NCBI GenBank assembly: GCA_029785235.1
Contig: JAFMAA010000006.1
Coordinates: forward strand, 1 to 63,741
Source: Nitrososphaerota archaeon
GTDB taxonomy: Archaea; Thermoproteota; Nitrososphaeria; Nitrososphaerales; UBA183
Direction: 5' to 3'
Length of the DNA stretch: 63,741 bases
Position 1 is the stretch's first letter; each line of letters starts with the position of its first letter. The position numbers and the translations under genes are program-made. Shown here one piece after another: positions 26,956 to 35,033 of the stretch. A model generated the notes under the pieces. The model was not told the DNA's origin. It saw only the letters and a program-made list of their open reading frames with translations, and did no database searches.

Positions 26956-27013
26956 CAGCTAGTCTAATCACACGGGCTGTCTTTAACTTTTCACCCTCTG
27001 GAAAGTAAAAATG

Positions 27014-27021
27014 CTTATATG
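27014..27021 (+). promoter_or_regulatory. TATA box of the Tes-like gene
   Basis: CTTATATG lies inside the longest possible reading frame, which begins with ATG at 27011. It is 35-42 bases before the TTG at 27056. The element argues that the ATG at 27011 is not the true start. Confidence 0.5.
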
Positions 27022-27055
27022 CGCTCGGCTGGGGAGAGACTCCAGCGAACCTACT

Positions 27056-28729
27056 TTGGCTCAAATCGCTGACGTAAGCCTTGAACTGAAGAAAGAAGTC
27101 TCCAAGGGGAACTTCATCCGCCAGACGCAGTCCATCTGCCCTGACTGCAACCGGATACTGCCTGCCATCGTCTTTGAGCGCGACAACAAGGTCTGGATGA
27201 CGAAGACATGCCCTCAGCACGGCGAGACCGAAGAGCTCTACTTCGGCTCCTACGAGATGTACAGCAAGTTCTCACGCTACTGGAAGGACGGGAAGGGGAC
27301 CCACGCAGCCAATGTCCCGCTTGACGTCTGCTCATGCCCGGCGAACTGTGGCCTCTGCTCCAACCACCTATCGCACACAGGCCTTTCGAACATCATAGTG
27401 ACGAACAGGTGCGACCTCACCTGCTGGTACTGCTTCTTCTACGTCAAGAAGGGACTGGAGGGGGCTTACGTCTACGAGCCGACCCTAGACCAGATCAGGG
27501 AGATGGGGCGCTCGTTGAAGGCAGAAAGGCCCGTGGCTGGCAACTCAGTCCAGATTACCGGCGGGGAGCCGACGCTCCGCGAGGAGCTCCCGACCATCAT
27601 CAAGATACTGAAAGAGGAAGGGGTGGACCACATCCAGCTCAACACAAACGGCATAAATCTCGCTCTCAACCCAGGGCTTGCGAAGCGTCTGAAGGACGCC
27701 GGTGTCTCCAACCTCTACATGAGCTTTGACGGTGTCACTCCGAAGACCAACCCGAAGAACCACTGGGAGGCGCCCTACGCCATCGACGCCTGCCGGAAGG
27801 TGGGTTTGGGCGTAGTTCTTGTCCCGACCGTCATAAAGTCAATCAACGACCACGAGCTCGGGGACATAATACGTTTCGGTGCGAAGAACATCGACACCGT
27901 CCACGCGGTCAACTTCCAGCCGGTCTCGCTTACAGGCAGGCTGACGAAGTCGGAGAGGGCGAAGTACAGGATAACCATACCTGATTGCATCGAGAGGATA
28001 GAAGAACAGACCAACGGCATGATTTCGAAGGACGGGTGGTTCCCTGTCCCGTCCTGTTCCCCTGTGACAGGGTTCATAGAGGCCTTCACCAAGAAGGAGC
28101 AGTATGAACTCTCGATTCACTTCGCCTGCGGCGCAGGGACCTATGTGTTCAATGACCCGGACAAGAAGAGGCTCGTCCCGCTGCCGGAGTTCGTTGACAT
28201 CCCCGGCCTCGTTGAGTACCTCGATGAGAAGACAGAGGAGATCTACTCGGGGACAAACCGCTATGTGGTGGCTGCGAAGGTCCTGACAAGGATTTCGTCC
28301 TTCGTGAACAAGGAGAAGCAGCCCAAGAGCCTCAGCTTCGCCAAGCTCCTCACCGACGCCCTCGTGAAGCACGACTACTCCTCGGTAGGCCAGTTCCACC
28401 TGAAGAGCATGTTCATCGGAATGATGCACTTTCAGGATAAATTCAATCAAGACGAGGAGAGGCTCCAGCGCTGCGACATCCACTACCTCACCCCCGACCT
28501 GAGGATCATACCATTTTGTTCTTTCAATGTCTTACCGGAATGGTATAGAGACAGGATACAGCAGAAGTACGGAATGCCCGTCGAGGAGTGGGAGACCAAG
28601 ACCGGGAAGAAGCTCGAGGCGGGGCTCTACAGAGGGACTCTGAGGCGTGGCGGCCATGTGCAGGGTTGCGGCTGTGCGGCGGGCGAGCACGGCGAGCCGC
28701 TCCCAATCCAGCCAATCACCGGGACTTAA
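27056..28729 (+). CDS. Radical SAM protein, tetraether synthase (Tes)-like
   Basis: Tes enzymes join two archaeol chains tail to tail to make membrane-spanning tetraether lipids. The protein (557 residues from TTG 27056) has an N-terminal zinc-like CPDCNRILPA (Cys28, Cys31) and CPQHGETEELYFG, a Cys-rich CSCPANCGLCSNHLSHT, then the radical SAM motif RCDLTCWYCFF (Cys119, 123, 126), the GGEP SAM-binding motif and QLNTNGINLA. A C-terminal region ends with HVQGCGCAAGEHG. This order matches the MJ0619/Tes family. Which lipid reaction this paralog performs cannot be read from the sequence. Confidence 0.8.
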   Translation: MAQIADVSLELKKEVSKGNFIRQTQSICPDCNRILPAIVFERDNKVWMTKTCPQHGETEELYFGSYEMYSKFSRYWKDGKGTHAANVPLDVCSCPANCGLCSNHLSHTGLSNIIVTNRCDLTCWYCFFYVKKGLEGAYVYEPTLDQIREMGRSLKAERPVAGNSVQITGGEPTLREELPTIIKILKEEGVDHIQLNTNGINLALNPGLAKRLKDAGVSNLYMSFDGVTPKTNPKNHWEAPYAIDACRKVGLGVVLVPTVIKSINDHELGDIIRFGAKNIDTVHAVNFQPVSLTGRLTKSERAKYRITIPDCIERIEEQTNGMISKDGWFPVPSCSPVTGFIEAFTKKEQYELSIHFACGAGTYVFNDPDKKRLVPLPEFVDIPGLVEYLDEKTEEIYSGTNRYVVAAKVLTRISSFVNKEKQPKSLSFAKLLTDALVKHDYSSVGQFHLKSMFIGMMHFQDKFNQDEERLQRCDIHYLTPDLRIIPFCSFNVLPEWYRDRIQQKYGMPVEEWETKTGKKLEAGLYRGTLRRGGHVQGCGCAAGEHGEPLPIQPITGT

Positions 28730-28902
28730 TCGAGTCCCGGAAGTAAGAGTTCGAGCCGGAAGGGATTCGCCAACTGTCCATGACCAAAAATCCGGCTCAA
28801 GTCCTTGGCCTACTGCGGGTTCGAGTCGCTCTAGATTCGAATACTTGACCCCAACGAATACCTGCACGTGAAGGAGAAGCGTTAACCAGTATTGGACGTT
28901 AA

Positions 28903-29331
28903 ATGATCCACCGCACGTGGTACAGCAAGAGAGCGGTGGAATACCCAAGCCAAGGCGCCGTCATTCGACTGCACGAGAGGATTATCAGGCAAACAGGTGG
29001 CCAACAAGGGTTTGTGAGCGTGTCGAACCTGGCGTACGTGCCGGAGACTTCTCAGGACATTGGGGAAGGTCTCCCCGAAGAGCAGGCTGTTGTCCGCAAG
29101 GCAGGCTATCTGCTCTTCAATCTGGTCAATCTTCATCCGTTCCTGGACGGCAACAAGAGAATCGCCTTCGAGGTGGCCAAGACGTTCTTGAACCTGAATG
29201 GCTGGGGCCTTAATCCTCCTGAAGAGGAGGCATTCTCCATGCTCAAATCTGTCTCATCGAGGACCATGGACGCCGAGTCCACCGAAGACTGGGCAGGAAG
29301 GAATTTAAGCAGACAAGGGAGTAAGAGCTAG
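28903..29331 (+). CDS. doc: Doc/Fic-family toxin
   Basis: Doc proteins transfer phosphate or AMP to target proteins such as EF-Tu. The Fic motif HPFLDGNKR is at residues 78-86, with the FVSVSNLAYVPE segment typical of Doc near residue 37. At 142 residues it is close to Doc size. It sits 216 bases inside the right arm of the duplication, mirroring the RelE-like pair beside the left arm. A very short gene follows and may be its antitoxin. Catalytic residues look intact. Confidence 0.88.
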   Translation: MIHRTWYSKRAVEYPSQGAVIRLHERIIRQTGGQQGFVSVSNLAYVPETSQDIGEGLPEEQAVVRKAGYLLFNLVNLHPFLDGNKRIAFEVAKTFLNLNGWGLNPPEEEAFSMLKSVSSRTMDAESTEDWAGRNLSRQGSKS

Positions 29332-29332
29332 C

Positions 29333-29449
29333 ATGACCAAGCAAGTTCAGACCCATGGTCAGAAAGAGACGGACGAGGAGTTCCTAGCCTTGGCTGATGA
29401 GAATCTCAAGAAGGACGAGAAGTTACTCAAGAAACTCGCCGAAGTATAG
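29333..29449 (+). CDS. Possible small antitoxin after doc
   Basis: A 38-codon frame starts two bases after the doc stop: a charged helical peptide (DEEFLALADENLKKDEKLLK, then KLAEV). Known antitoxins of Doc usually precede the toxin, so this would be a reversed order. The evidence is position, length and composition only. Confidence 0.35.
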   Translation: MTKQVQTHGQKETDEEFLALADENLKKDEKLLKKLAEV

Positions 29450-29546
29450 CCAATCTACCTATTCCGAGTGTCCGAAGGTGTTCGGTGGAAAAGCATCACT
29501 TGAGACTCATTGAGAATCGGAGTCTATTCTGAGCTGTTTCAAAACC

Positions 29547-29639
29547 TGGGCCGGAAGGGATTCGAACCCTTGGCCTCCCGATTATCAGTCGGGTGCTCTA
29601 GCCAAGCTACTCCCCCATGAGGGACTGAGCTACCAGCCC
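29547..29639 (-). tRNA. tRNA-Ile(GAT) with D-loop intron, copy B
   Basis: It is the counterpart of 9366-9457 with the same acceptor, anticodon (CCCGA CTGATAA TCGGG) and T-arm. The D-loop insert is 18 nt here (17 in copy A) and differs at several positions. Its 3' end marks the inner border of the duplication. Confidence 0.92.
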
Positions 29640-29761
29640 AGCCCCCGGGGCATGTGACATCCTCTATAAGCGTGCGAGTGCTGATGGTCCCAGCAAACTG
29701 CCTCGGCTCGGAGGCCGATTCCTCCTAGTTTAAAATGCCCAGAGGAAACGTCGCTGAGTGT

Positions 29762-29854
29762 GGGCCGGTAGTTCAGCGGTACGAACGTCCGCCTTGCACG
29801 CGGAAGAACCCCGAAAGGGCTCCAAGGTCGGGGGTTCAATTCCCCCCCGGTCCA
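29762..29854 (+). tRNA. tRNA-Ala(TGC) with variable-loop intron, copy B
   Basis: All 93 bases match the copy at 9154-9246, including the 20-nt insert in the variable region. The G3:U70 pair and the TGC anticodon identify it. A TATA-like TTTTAAA-type element is about 25-30 bases upstream. Confidence 0.93.
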
Positions 29855-29898
29855 CGCACTCTTAACCCGTATATCATCCCGAAGCCTGCCGCCTGAAC

Positions 29899-30366
29899 AT
29901 GGCCACGGAGGAACCGACAGTCGCAAAAGCGATGTCACAGGTGGTGATGGCAGTCGAGCTGAACGTCAGTGCCGCAGACTGTGCCAAGGCGATGGCAAAG
30001 AAGGGAGTGAGCTGTGCTGTCATCACACAGAGTGGTTCAGCCATTGGAATCGTGACGGAGCGAGATCTAGTGTCCAAGGTGCTCGCCGAGTCCATAGAAG
30101 CGAAAAAAGTGCTCGTGCGTGACATAATGTCCACTCCGCTAATCACCATCGGCCCTAACGCTTCGTTGACCGGCGCAGCTGAGCTGATGGCCAGGTACCG
30201 AGTCAGGAGGCTCGTTGTCGTCGACCAGGTCGGGACGCTCATGGGGATAGTCACTACGGGTGATATCGCCAGATCGCTGGCCGAGAGACAAGGCTACCGC
30301 GAAGCCACTTTGAACGCAATGGCGCGGTTCAGCGAAGGGAAGCTGGAAAACGGACCTTACCAGTAG
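29899..30366 (+). CDS. Tandem CBS-domain protein, copy B
   Basis: Counterpart of 8642-9109: 155 residues, two CBS domains, presumably an adenylate-binding sensor with unknown partner. Changes are few and conservative, for example VVMAVELNVSAADC against TVMAIELNLSATDC near residue 14. The TERDL and TTGDIARSLAERQGYRE segments are intact. It converges with hsp20 copy B with two bases between stops. Confidence 0.92.
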   Translation: MATEEPTVAKAMSQVVMAVELNVSAADCAKAMAKKGVSCAVITQSGSAIGIVTERDLVSKVLAESIEAKKVLVRDIMSTPLITIGPNASLTGAAELMARYRVRRLVVVDQVGTLMGIVTTGDIARSLAERQGYREATLNAMARFSEGKLENGPYQ

Positions 30367-30368
30367 TC

Positions 30369-30965
30369 CTAATCCACTCGGACCCTGACCCCACCGGACC
30401 GTGCAGCCTTCAGCGGGATAGTCACCTCAAGGACTCCGTTGTTGTAGGCAGATTTGGCAAGCTTTGGTTCAACCACTCCAGGGAGGTCCAGCTTCTTGTA
30501 GTAGCCTCGGTCCTCACGCTCTACAGAAACCACCATTGTGTTCTCGTTCACCGTCACGTTGATGTCTTCTTTCCTTACTCCAGGCATCTCCGCTATCACC
30601 CGGACATCCTTGCCTGAGGTGACGACATCGACAAGGGGTTCGCGCTTGTCCTGGATGGACTTCGAGGCTTTTCCTTCCTCGCGCCTTACGTTCCCGAACT
30701 CTCTTACCACCGGCTTCCCGTCTGGCCCGATAGTCACAGAGTAACCGTAGACGAATGGCCCGATCTCTCTCTGTACTCCTCCTTCGGGGGTCTTAGACTC
30801 TCGCACGAGGTTCTTTGGGAGCTCCTTCTCAAGGTCCTTGAACTCCACCGAAAAGGCCTTTTCTACTTCTCTCATCATCTCGTCGATATCAGGTAAGCCC
30901 CACGGGCCGAAGGGGGACCTGCGCCTCCTGTGGACGCTCCAGTCGTCCTTATCGTCGTCTTCCAT
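30369..30965 (-). CDS. hsp20: Hsp20/alpha-crystallin small heat-shock protein, copy B
   Basis: Counterpart of 8043-8639 and exactly the same length (198 residues). The alpha-crystallin domain is intact (EDINVTVNENTMVVSVE, YNNGVLEVTIPLK). Most differences lie in the acidic N-terminus and the loops. ATG 30965 is used; a second ATG two codons upstream is possible. A TATA-like GATTTAT-type element lies about 25-30 bases ahead. Holding chaperone role as for copy A. Confidence 0.93.
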   Translation of the reverse strand: MEDDDKDDWSVHRRRRSPFGPWGLPDIDEMMREVEKAFSVEFKDLEKELPKNLVRESKTPEGGVQREIGPFVYGYSVTIGPDGKPVVREFGNVRREEGKASKSIQDKREPLVDVVTSGKDVRVIAEMPGVRKEDINVTVNENTMVVSVEREDRGYYKKLDLPGVVEPKLAKSAYNNGVLEVTIPLKAARSGGVRVRVD

Positions 30966-31090
30966 AATCATTTTTCTGAGTACCCGTGGATGGATTTATT
31001 CCTTTCACACAGAACTCATCACGTCCTGCCGGTCGAAGACGGAATATGCAAAAAAGCTTTTACAGGCACAGCGGCGTTGCGAGAGCCCGA

Positions 31091-31993
31091 ATGTCGAATT
31101 CTCTGTATGCGAAGATAACGGTGCTCTTCTTCGTGCTCACGGCGTTACTCATGCTGATAGGATACCTCGTCGGATGGTACTTTTTCGGGGACCCGATAGT
31201 CTTCGTAGGGCTGGCCCTAGTCCTCGCCGCCGCAATCAACTTCGTTTCATACTACTACAGCGACTCGCTTGTGCTCAGGATGAGCAAAGCCAAGATCGTT
31301 CAGGAGAGCGAATATCCGAGCCTTTTCAGGGTCGTGAGAAGTGTCGCCCAGAAGGCGAACATCCCCATGCCCAGAGTGGGCGTCGTCGACTCTCCACAGC
31401 CCAACGCCTTCGCGACGGGGAGAGGACCAACCAGGGCGGTGGTGTGCGCCACGTCTAGCATCCTCCAGACACTCACGCCAGACGAGTTAGAGGCAGTCAT
31501 CGGACACGAGATAGGGCATGTGGTGCATCGGGATGTCCTTATGTCAGGAGTGGCAGCCACGATGGCGGGAGCAATCTCATACATAGGGCAAATGGCGATG
31601 TTTTCTATGATCTTCGGAGGCGGAGGGAAGAACAGGAACGGCGGATCCCCCCTTGCCCTGCTGGCCATCATACTGGTACCCTTGGGGGCCACCTTCGTAC
31701 AGCTCGGCATCAGCAGGAATGATGAGTATAGCGCAGACGAGTACGGCGCGAAGCTCACGAGGAACCCCGCTGGGCTGGTGACAGCATTGGAGAAGATTAC
31801 CACCAAAGCACAGATGAGGCCCATAGCCACGCATGCCTCCAAGGCGCCCTCACCGGCGACCGCTTCTTTGTGGATCGTCAACCCGTTCCGCGGGAACTCG
31901 CTCGCCGAAATGTTCTCCACCCACCCGTCCCTGCCTCACAGGGTAGAGAGGCTAAGAAGAATCGGCCGAGAAATGAACGTCTACGTCCCCTAG
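31091..31993 (+). CDS. htpX: HtpX-type membrane zinc metalloprotease, copy B
   Basis: Counterpart of 7022-7924; same 300 residues. The zinc motif HEIGHVVHRD, the later NDEYSADEYGAKL and four hydrophobic segments are intact, so the enzyme should be active. The ATG at 31091 (MSNSLYAK) is chosen by alignment with copy A; an upstream ATG at 30986 lies in promoter sequence. The stop overlaps the small membrane protein gene by four bases, as in copy A. Confidence 0.93.
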   Translation: MSNSLYAKITVLFFVLTALLMLIGYLVGWYFFGDPIVFVGLALVLAAAINFVSYYYSDSLVLRMSKAKIVQESEYPSLFRVVRSVAQKANIPMPRVGVVDSPQPNAFATGRGPTRAVVCATSSILQTLTPDELEAVIGHEIGHVVHRDVLMSGVAATMAGAISYIGQMAMFSMIFGGGGKNRNGGSPLALLAIILVPLGATFVQLGISRNDEYSADEYGAKLTRNPAGLVTALEKITTKAQMRPIATHASKAPSPATASLWIVNPFRGNSLAEMFSTHPSLPHRVERLRRIGREMNVYVP

Positions 31994-32436
31994 CCCAACA
32001 GGAGGCGAGCCAGGGCGAGTATGGCGCCCATCTCTACCAGTTCGTCATCCTTCGCCTGACTCTTAGAGACCTGCTCGGGAGGCTGCGGGGCGGCCATCGA
32101 AAGGGAAAGCGACGGAAGAAGCGTGGTTGGGAAAAGAGCAGGAGAATAACTCAGCTGCTGTGATTGGGGGGAGGGCAGAGGAGCCATGGCTGCCATCGGC
32201 TTGACCTGAGCTGGAGGAGACTTCTGGCCGTCAGTGGGCGGTGGCTGTGCAGTCTGAGGCATGACCCGCCTGGACGCCTCGTTTTGCTGCCCGGGACCTC
32301 GCAAGGGGGGAGGACGCGAGGAGCCCAGGAGCGCAGGGATGACCATCAGAAAGCCGAAGACCGACAGCAGGTAGAAGCTGGTGAAGACCCCTGCAATGAT
32401 TAGAAACAGGCCGAATACCAGCAGGTTCCTGTTCAT
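31990..32436 (-). CDS. Small membrane protein with Pro/Gln-rich tail, copy B
   Basis: Counterpart of 6579-7025, again 148 residues. The N-terminal hydrophobic region (MNRNLLVFGLFLIIAG...SFYLLSVFGFLMVIPALLG) and the C-terminal ILALARLLLG are nearly unchanged. The Pro/Gln/Ser-rich middle has drifted, including small compensating indels. This pattern shows the ends are under selection. Function unknown. Confidence 0.75.
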   Translation of the reverse strand: MNRNLLVFGLFLIIAGVFTSFYLLSVFGFLMVIPALLGSSRPPPLRGPGQQNEASRRVMPQTAQPPPTDGQKSPPAQVKPMAAMAPLPSPQSQQLSYSPALFPTTLLPSLSLSMAAPQPPEQVSKSQAKDDELVEMGAILALARLLLG

Positions 32437-32476
32437 GGTAGAAGGAAAAGTCGAGTCTTGGTATTAAGGATTGAAG

Positions 32477-32601
32477 TGGGCCGGGGCGGAGTTGAACCGC
32501 CGACCTTGGCGCTTCGCGTTTGATTCGCCGTCTTCTGCTAGCGAGTGTCAGAGCTTGACGGGATTCACCCTGACGTCCTAACCATGCTAGACGACCGGCC
32601 C
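32477..32601 (-). tRNA. Intron-containing tRNA, copy B (isotype unresolved, Val-like)
   Basis: Counterpart of 6418-6538. The acceptor, D-arm and T-arm sequences are identical, but the central region differs by several substitutions and has four extra bases (CAAACGCGAAGC against CAGAGAGC), making it 125 nt. A stem GTCAG/CTGAC is kept in both copies. The variable part must be intron; the anticodon remains uncertain. Confidence 0.8.
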
Positions 32602-32713
32602 CTGTTTGGACCGCCCTCGAACCTGCCTTTTATGCTTAGCATGCCTCGACTAGGCAATCGGAACATGAAGCTGTTCGCCGATTGACGAGAGCTGTTCCGA
32701 GACCACTCTATCA

Positions 32714-32722
32714 ATTAAATAA
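32714..32722 (+). promoter_or_regulatory. TATA box of HMG-CoA reductase copy B
   Basis: ATTAAATAA ends 26 bases before the ATG at 32748, matching the element in copy A. The conserved spacing indicates a leaderless transcript. Confidence 0.6.
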
Positions 32723-32747
32723 CCAGATGGACGGACGGCGCTGTCAG

Positions 32748-34022
32748 ATGATAGAAAACTCCGAACTCCAGGGGTTCTACAAGCTCTCCATGAAAGAGAG
32801 GAGAGAGTTGCTGAAGAAGTCTGTGGGGCTTACTGATGAGGAACTCAGCATAGTGGCGGGGACTGGGTCGCTCCCACCTGAGACCGCGGACCACATGATT
32901 GAGAACGTGGTGGGAGGGTACACGTACCCCCTCGGAATAGCCACGAACTTCCGCATCAATGGGAAGGACTATTTGGTCCCCATGGCCCTCGAAGAACCGT
33001 CCGTAGTGGCTGCTGCCAGCAATGCTGCTAAGATGGCGAGGGTGAAAGGAGGATTCAAGGTGACGAACACCGGCCCGGTGATGATTGGTCAGATTCAGGT
33101 GGTCAATGTCCCGAAACCGGAAGAAGCCAAAGCACACCTACTCTCAAAGAAGGCTGACGTCTTGAAAAAGGCGAACGACCAGGACCCTATGCTTGTCTCG
33201 CTTGGTGGAGGAGCAAAGGACCTCAACGTCAAGGTGCTCTCCAGCATCAAGGGACCCATGATAATTGCCGAACTCATAGTGAACACTGGGGACGCCATGG
33301 GAGCTAATGCTGTCAACACCATGGCAGAAGCGGTAGCCCCCATGGTGGAAGAGATTACAGGAGGGAGGGTGTTCCTCAGGATCATCTCGAACTTGGCCGA
33401 CAGGAGGCTGGTCAGGGCAACGGCGGTCTTCGACAAGGAAGCGATTGGAGGGGAAGATGTGGTCGACGGCGTGGTCTATGCCTACGCATTCGCAGACGCC
33501 GATCCCTACAGATGCGCCACTCATAACAAGGGGGTCATGAACGGCGTCATAGCGGTCGGGATAGCCTGTGGGCAGGATATCAGGGCGCTAGAAGCGGGCG
33601 CGCATAGTTACGCCTCCAGGACCGGCAAGTACAAGCCGATCACGACGTGGGAGAAGAACCTCGATGGGGACCTTGTAGGGACCCTCGAGATGCCGATGGC
33701 CGTGGGATTGGTCGGCGGTGCGGCGAGGACACACCCAACTGCGAGGGTGAACATCAAGATACTTGGTGTGAAGACCGCCACGGAGTTGGGAGAAATCCTG
33801 GGGGCCGTCGGCCTCGCCCAGAACTTCGCCGCCTTGAGGGCCTTGGCCAGTGAGGGAATCCAGAGGGGCCACATGAAGTTGCATGCGCATAACGTCGCTT
33901 CCTCTGCCGGAGCCACGGGGGACCTGATCGACATCGTGGCTGCAAAGCTGGTTGAAGAGAAGAAGGTCAGATTCGACAGGGCAAAAGAGCTGGTCGAAGA
34001 GTACAGAAAGAAGAAGGCATAG
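32748..34022 (+). CDS. Class II HMG-CoA reductase, copy B
   Basis: Counterpart of 4998-6272, 424 residues. All catalytic segments are kept: ENVVGGYTYPLG, ALEEPSVVAAA, DAMGANAVNTMAE and GHMKLHAHN. The ATG at 32748 lies 26 bases after a TATA box (32714-32722), as in copy A; a longer frame from 32682 would place that TATA inside the gene. Two intact copies of this enzyme of lipid synthesis are unusual for an archaeon. Confidence 0.95.
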   Translation: MIENSELQGFYKLSMKERRELLKKSVGLTDEELSIVAGTGSLPPETADHMIENVVGGYTYPLGIATNFRINGKDYLVPMALEEPSVVAAASNAAKMARVKGGFKVTNTGPVMIGQIQVVNVPKPEEAKAHLLSKKADVLKKANDQDPMLVSLGGGAKDLNVKVLSSIKGPMIIAELIVNTGDAMGANAVNTMAEAVAPMVEEITGGRVFLRIISNLADRRLVRATAVFDKEAIGGEDVVDGVVYAYAFADADPYRCATHNKGVMNGVIAVGIACGQDIRALEAGAHSYASRTGKYKPITTWEKNLDGDLVGTLEMPMAVGLVGGAARTHPTARVNIKILGVKTATELGEILGAVGLAQNFAALRALASEGIQRGHMKLHAHNVASSAGATGDLIDIVAAKLVEEKKVRFDRAKELVEEYRKKKA

Positions 34023-34178
34023 TCGTCAAGCATCACCTCAGACGCCTCTGTTCTTACTCGATGAATCGGCGGCTGACGCGGCGTAACTGCACGGCGCATA
34101 TATGAGACTACGCGCTGGGAGAGGGCGCTCCGAGTGCGTTTGTGCGCCAGCGGGCGCGTTAGAGAGCGCCCCAAAGGG

Positions 34179-35033
34179 ATGACAGGTTGGCCCCTGATAC
34201 GATCTGGAAAGTCCTATAAGCGAAACAGCTCGGTCGCGCCAGAGTTGCAGGATTCGCCAAAACGCCCCGAGTCGGTGCTGCCACGCAGCAGATATCTCCT
34301 CGCTGTCGCTGCTCTAGTCTTCGTCGTGGGGTCGCTCGAGGCGGCAGACATCGTCAACATCCCCTTCGGTTCGTGGTTCTCCTTCCTCACCGGCTCGGTC
34401 CTTTCTTCTGCGACTCTGACCGATTTCATGACAAAGTACGGCTATGCTAGCCTGTTCGGCCTCATGGCGCTCGAAAGCGCGTCCCTTCCTGTCCCCAGCG
34501 AGGTAGTCCTCCCTTTGACGGGCTACTTCGTCCGGACGGGCGTCCTGAACTTCTGGATGGCAGTGGGCATCAGCACGGTAGCGAGCCTTGCGGGCGCGCT
34601 CCTAGACTACCTCCTGGCCATTTGGCTAGGGAGGCCTTTCGTGGTTGGACTTCTGAGGCTCTTCAGGCTGCACAAGGACATACTAGACAGGGCGGAGGCA
34701 TGGTTCGGACGTTCGGCCCAGTGGACGGTCTTCGCTGCCAGGTTCATACCTGGAGTACGGACGGTCATCTCGCTGCCGGCGGGATTGTTCGAAATGAAGG
34801 TATCCCGCTTTGTCGTGATGACAGTAACAGGATGCTTCCTGTGGTCTGTCGTCCTGATTTACGCGGGTTACCTAGCGGGCGGGGTCACAGGAAACACCTT
34901 CGCGTCGTCGTCTGCGGTGGTGGACGGACTTTCGGGGATACTTGCAGCTATCTCTGCCGTCTACATCGGATTCTACTTCTACTCGGGGTTCCGCATGAGG
35001 GCAAGGCCTACAGGTCCATCATTGGGACCTTGA
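34179..35033 (+). CDS. DedA/SNARE-associated family membrane protein, copy B
   Basis: Counterpart of 3991-4827. The family core ([38 protein letters not shown]) and the hydrophobic segments are kept. The first eight residues (MTGWPLIR) differ from copy A and precede a conserved [13 protein letters not shown]-like CTATAAG at 34214-34220 followed by TTG at 34245 is shared with copy A, so the real start may be that TTG. The C-terminus ([14 protein letters not shown]) differs from copy A. Its 3' end overlaps hutU copy B by 26 bases. Confidence 0.87.
   Translation: MTGWPLIRSGKSYKRNSSVAPELQDSPKRPESVLPRSRYLLAVAALVFVVGSLEAADIVNIPFGSWFSFLTGSVLSSATLTDFMTKYGYASLFGLMALESASLPVPSEVVLPLTGYFVRTGVLNFWMAVGISTVASLAGALLDYLLAIWLGRPFVVGLLRLFRLHKDILDRAEAWFGRSAQWTVFAARFIPGVRTVISLPAGLFEMKVSRFVVMTVTGCFLWSVVLIYAGYLAGGVTGNTFASSSAVVDGLSGILAAISAVYIGFYFYSGFRMRARPTGPSLGP

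Noticed and set aside
9458..29546. An integrase or transposase to explain the duplication
   Set aside because: I looked for tyrosine integrase, serine recombinase and DDE motifs in the centre and found none.
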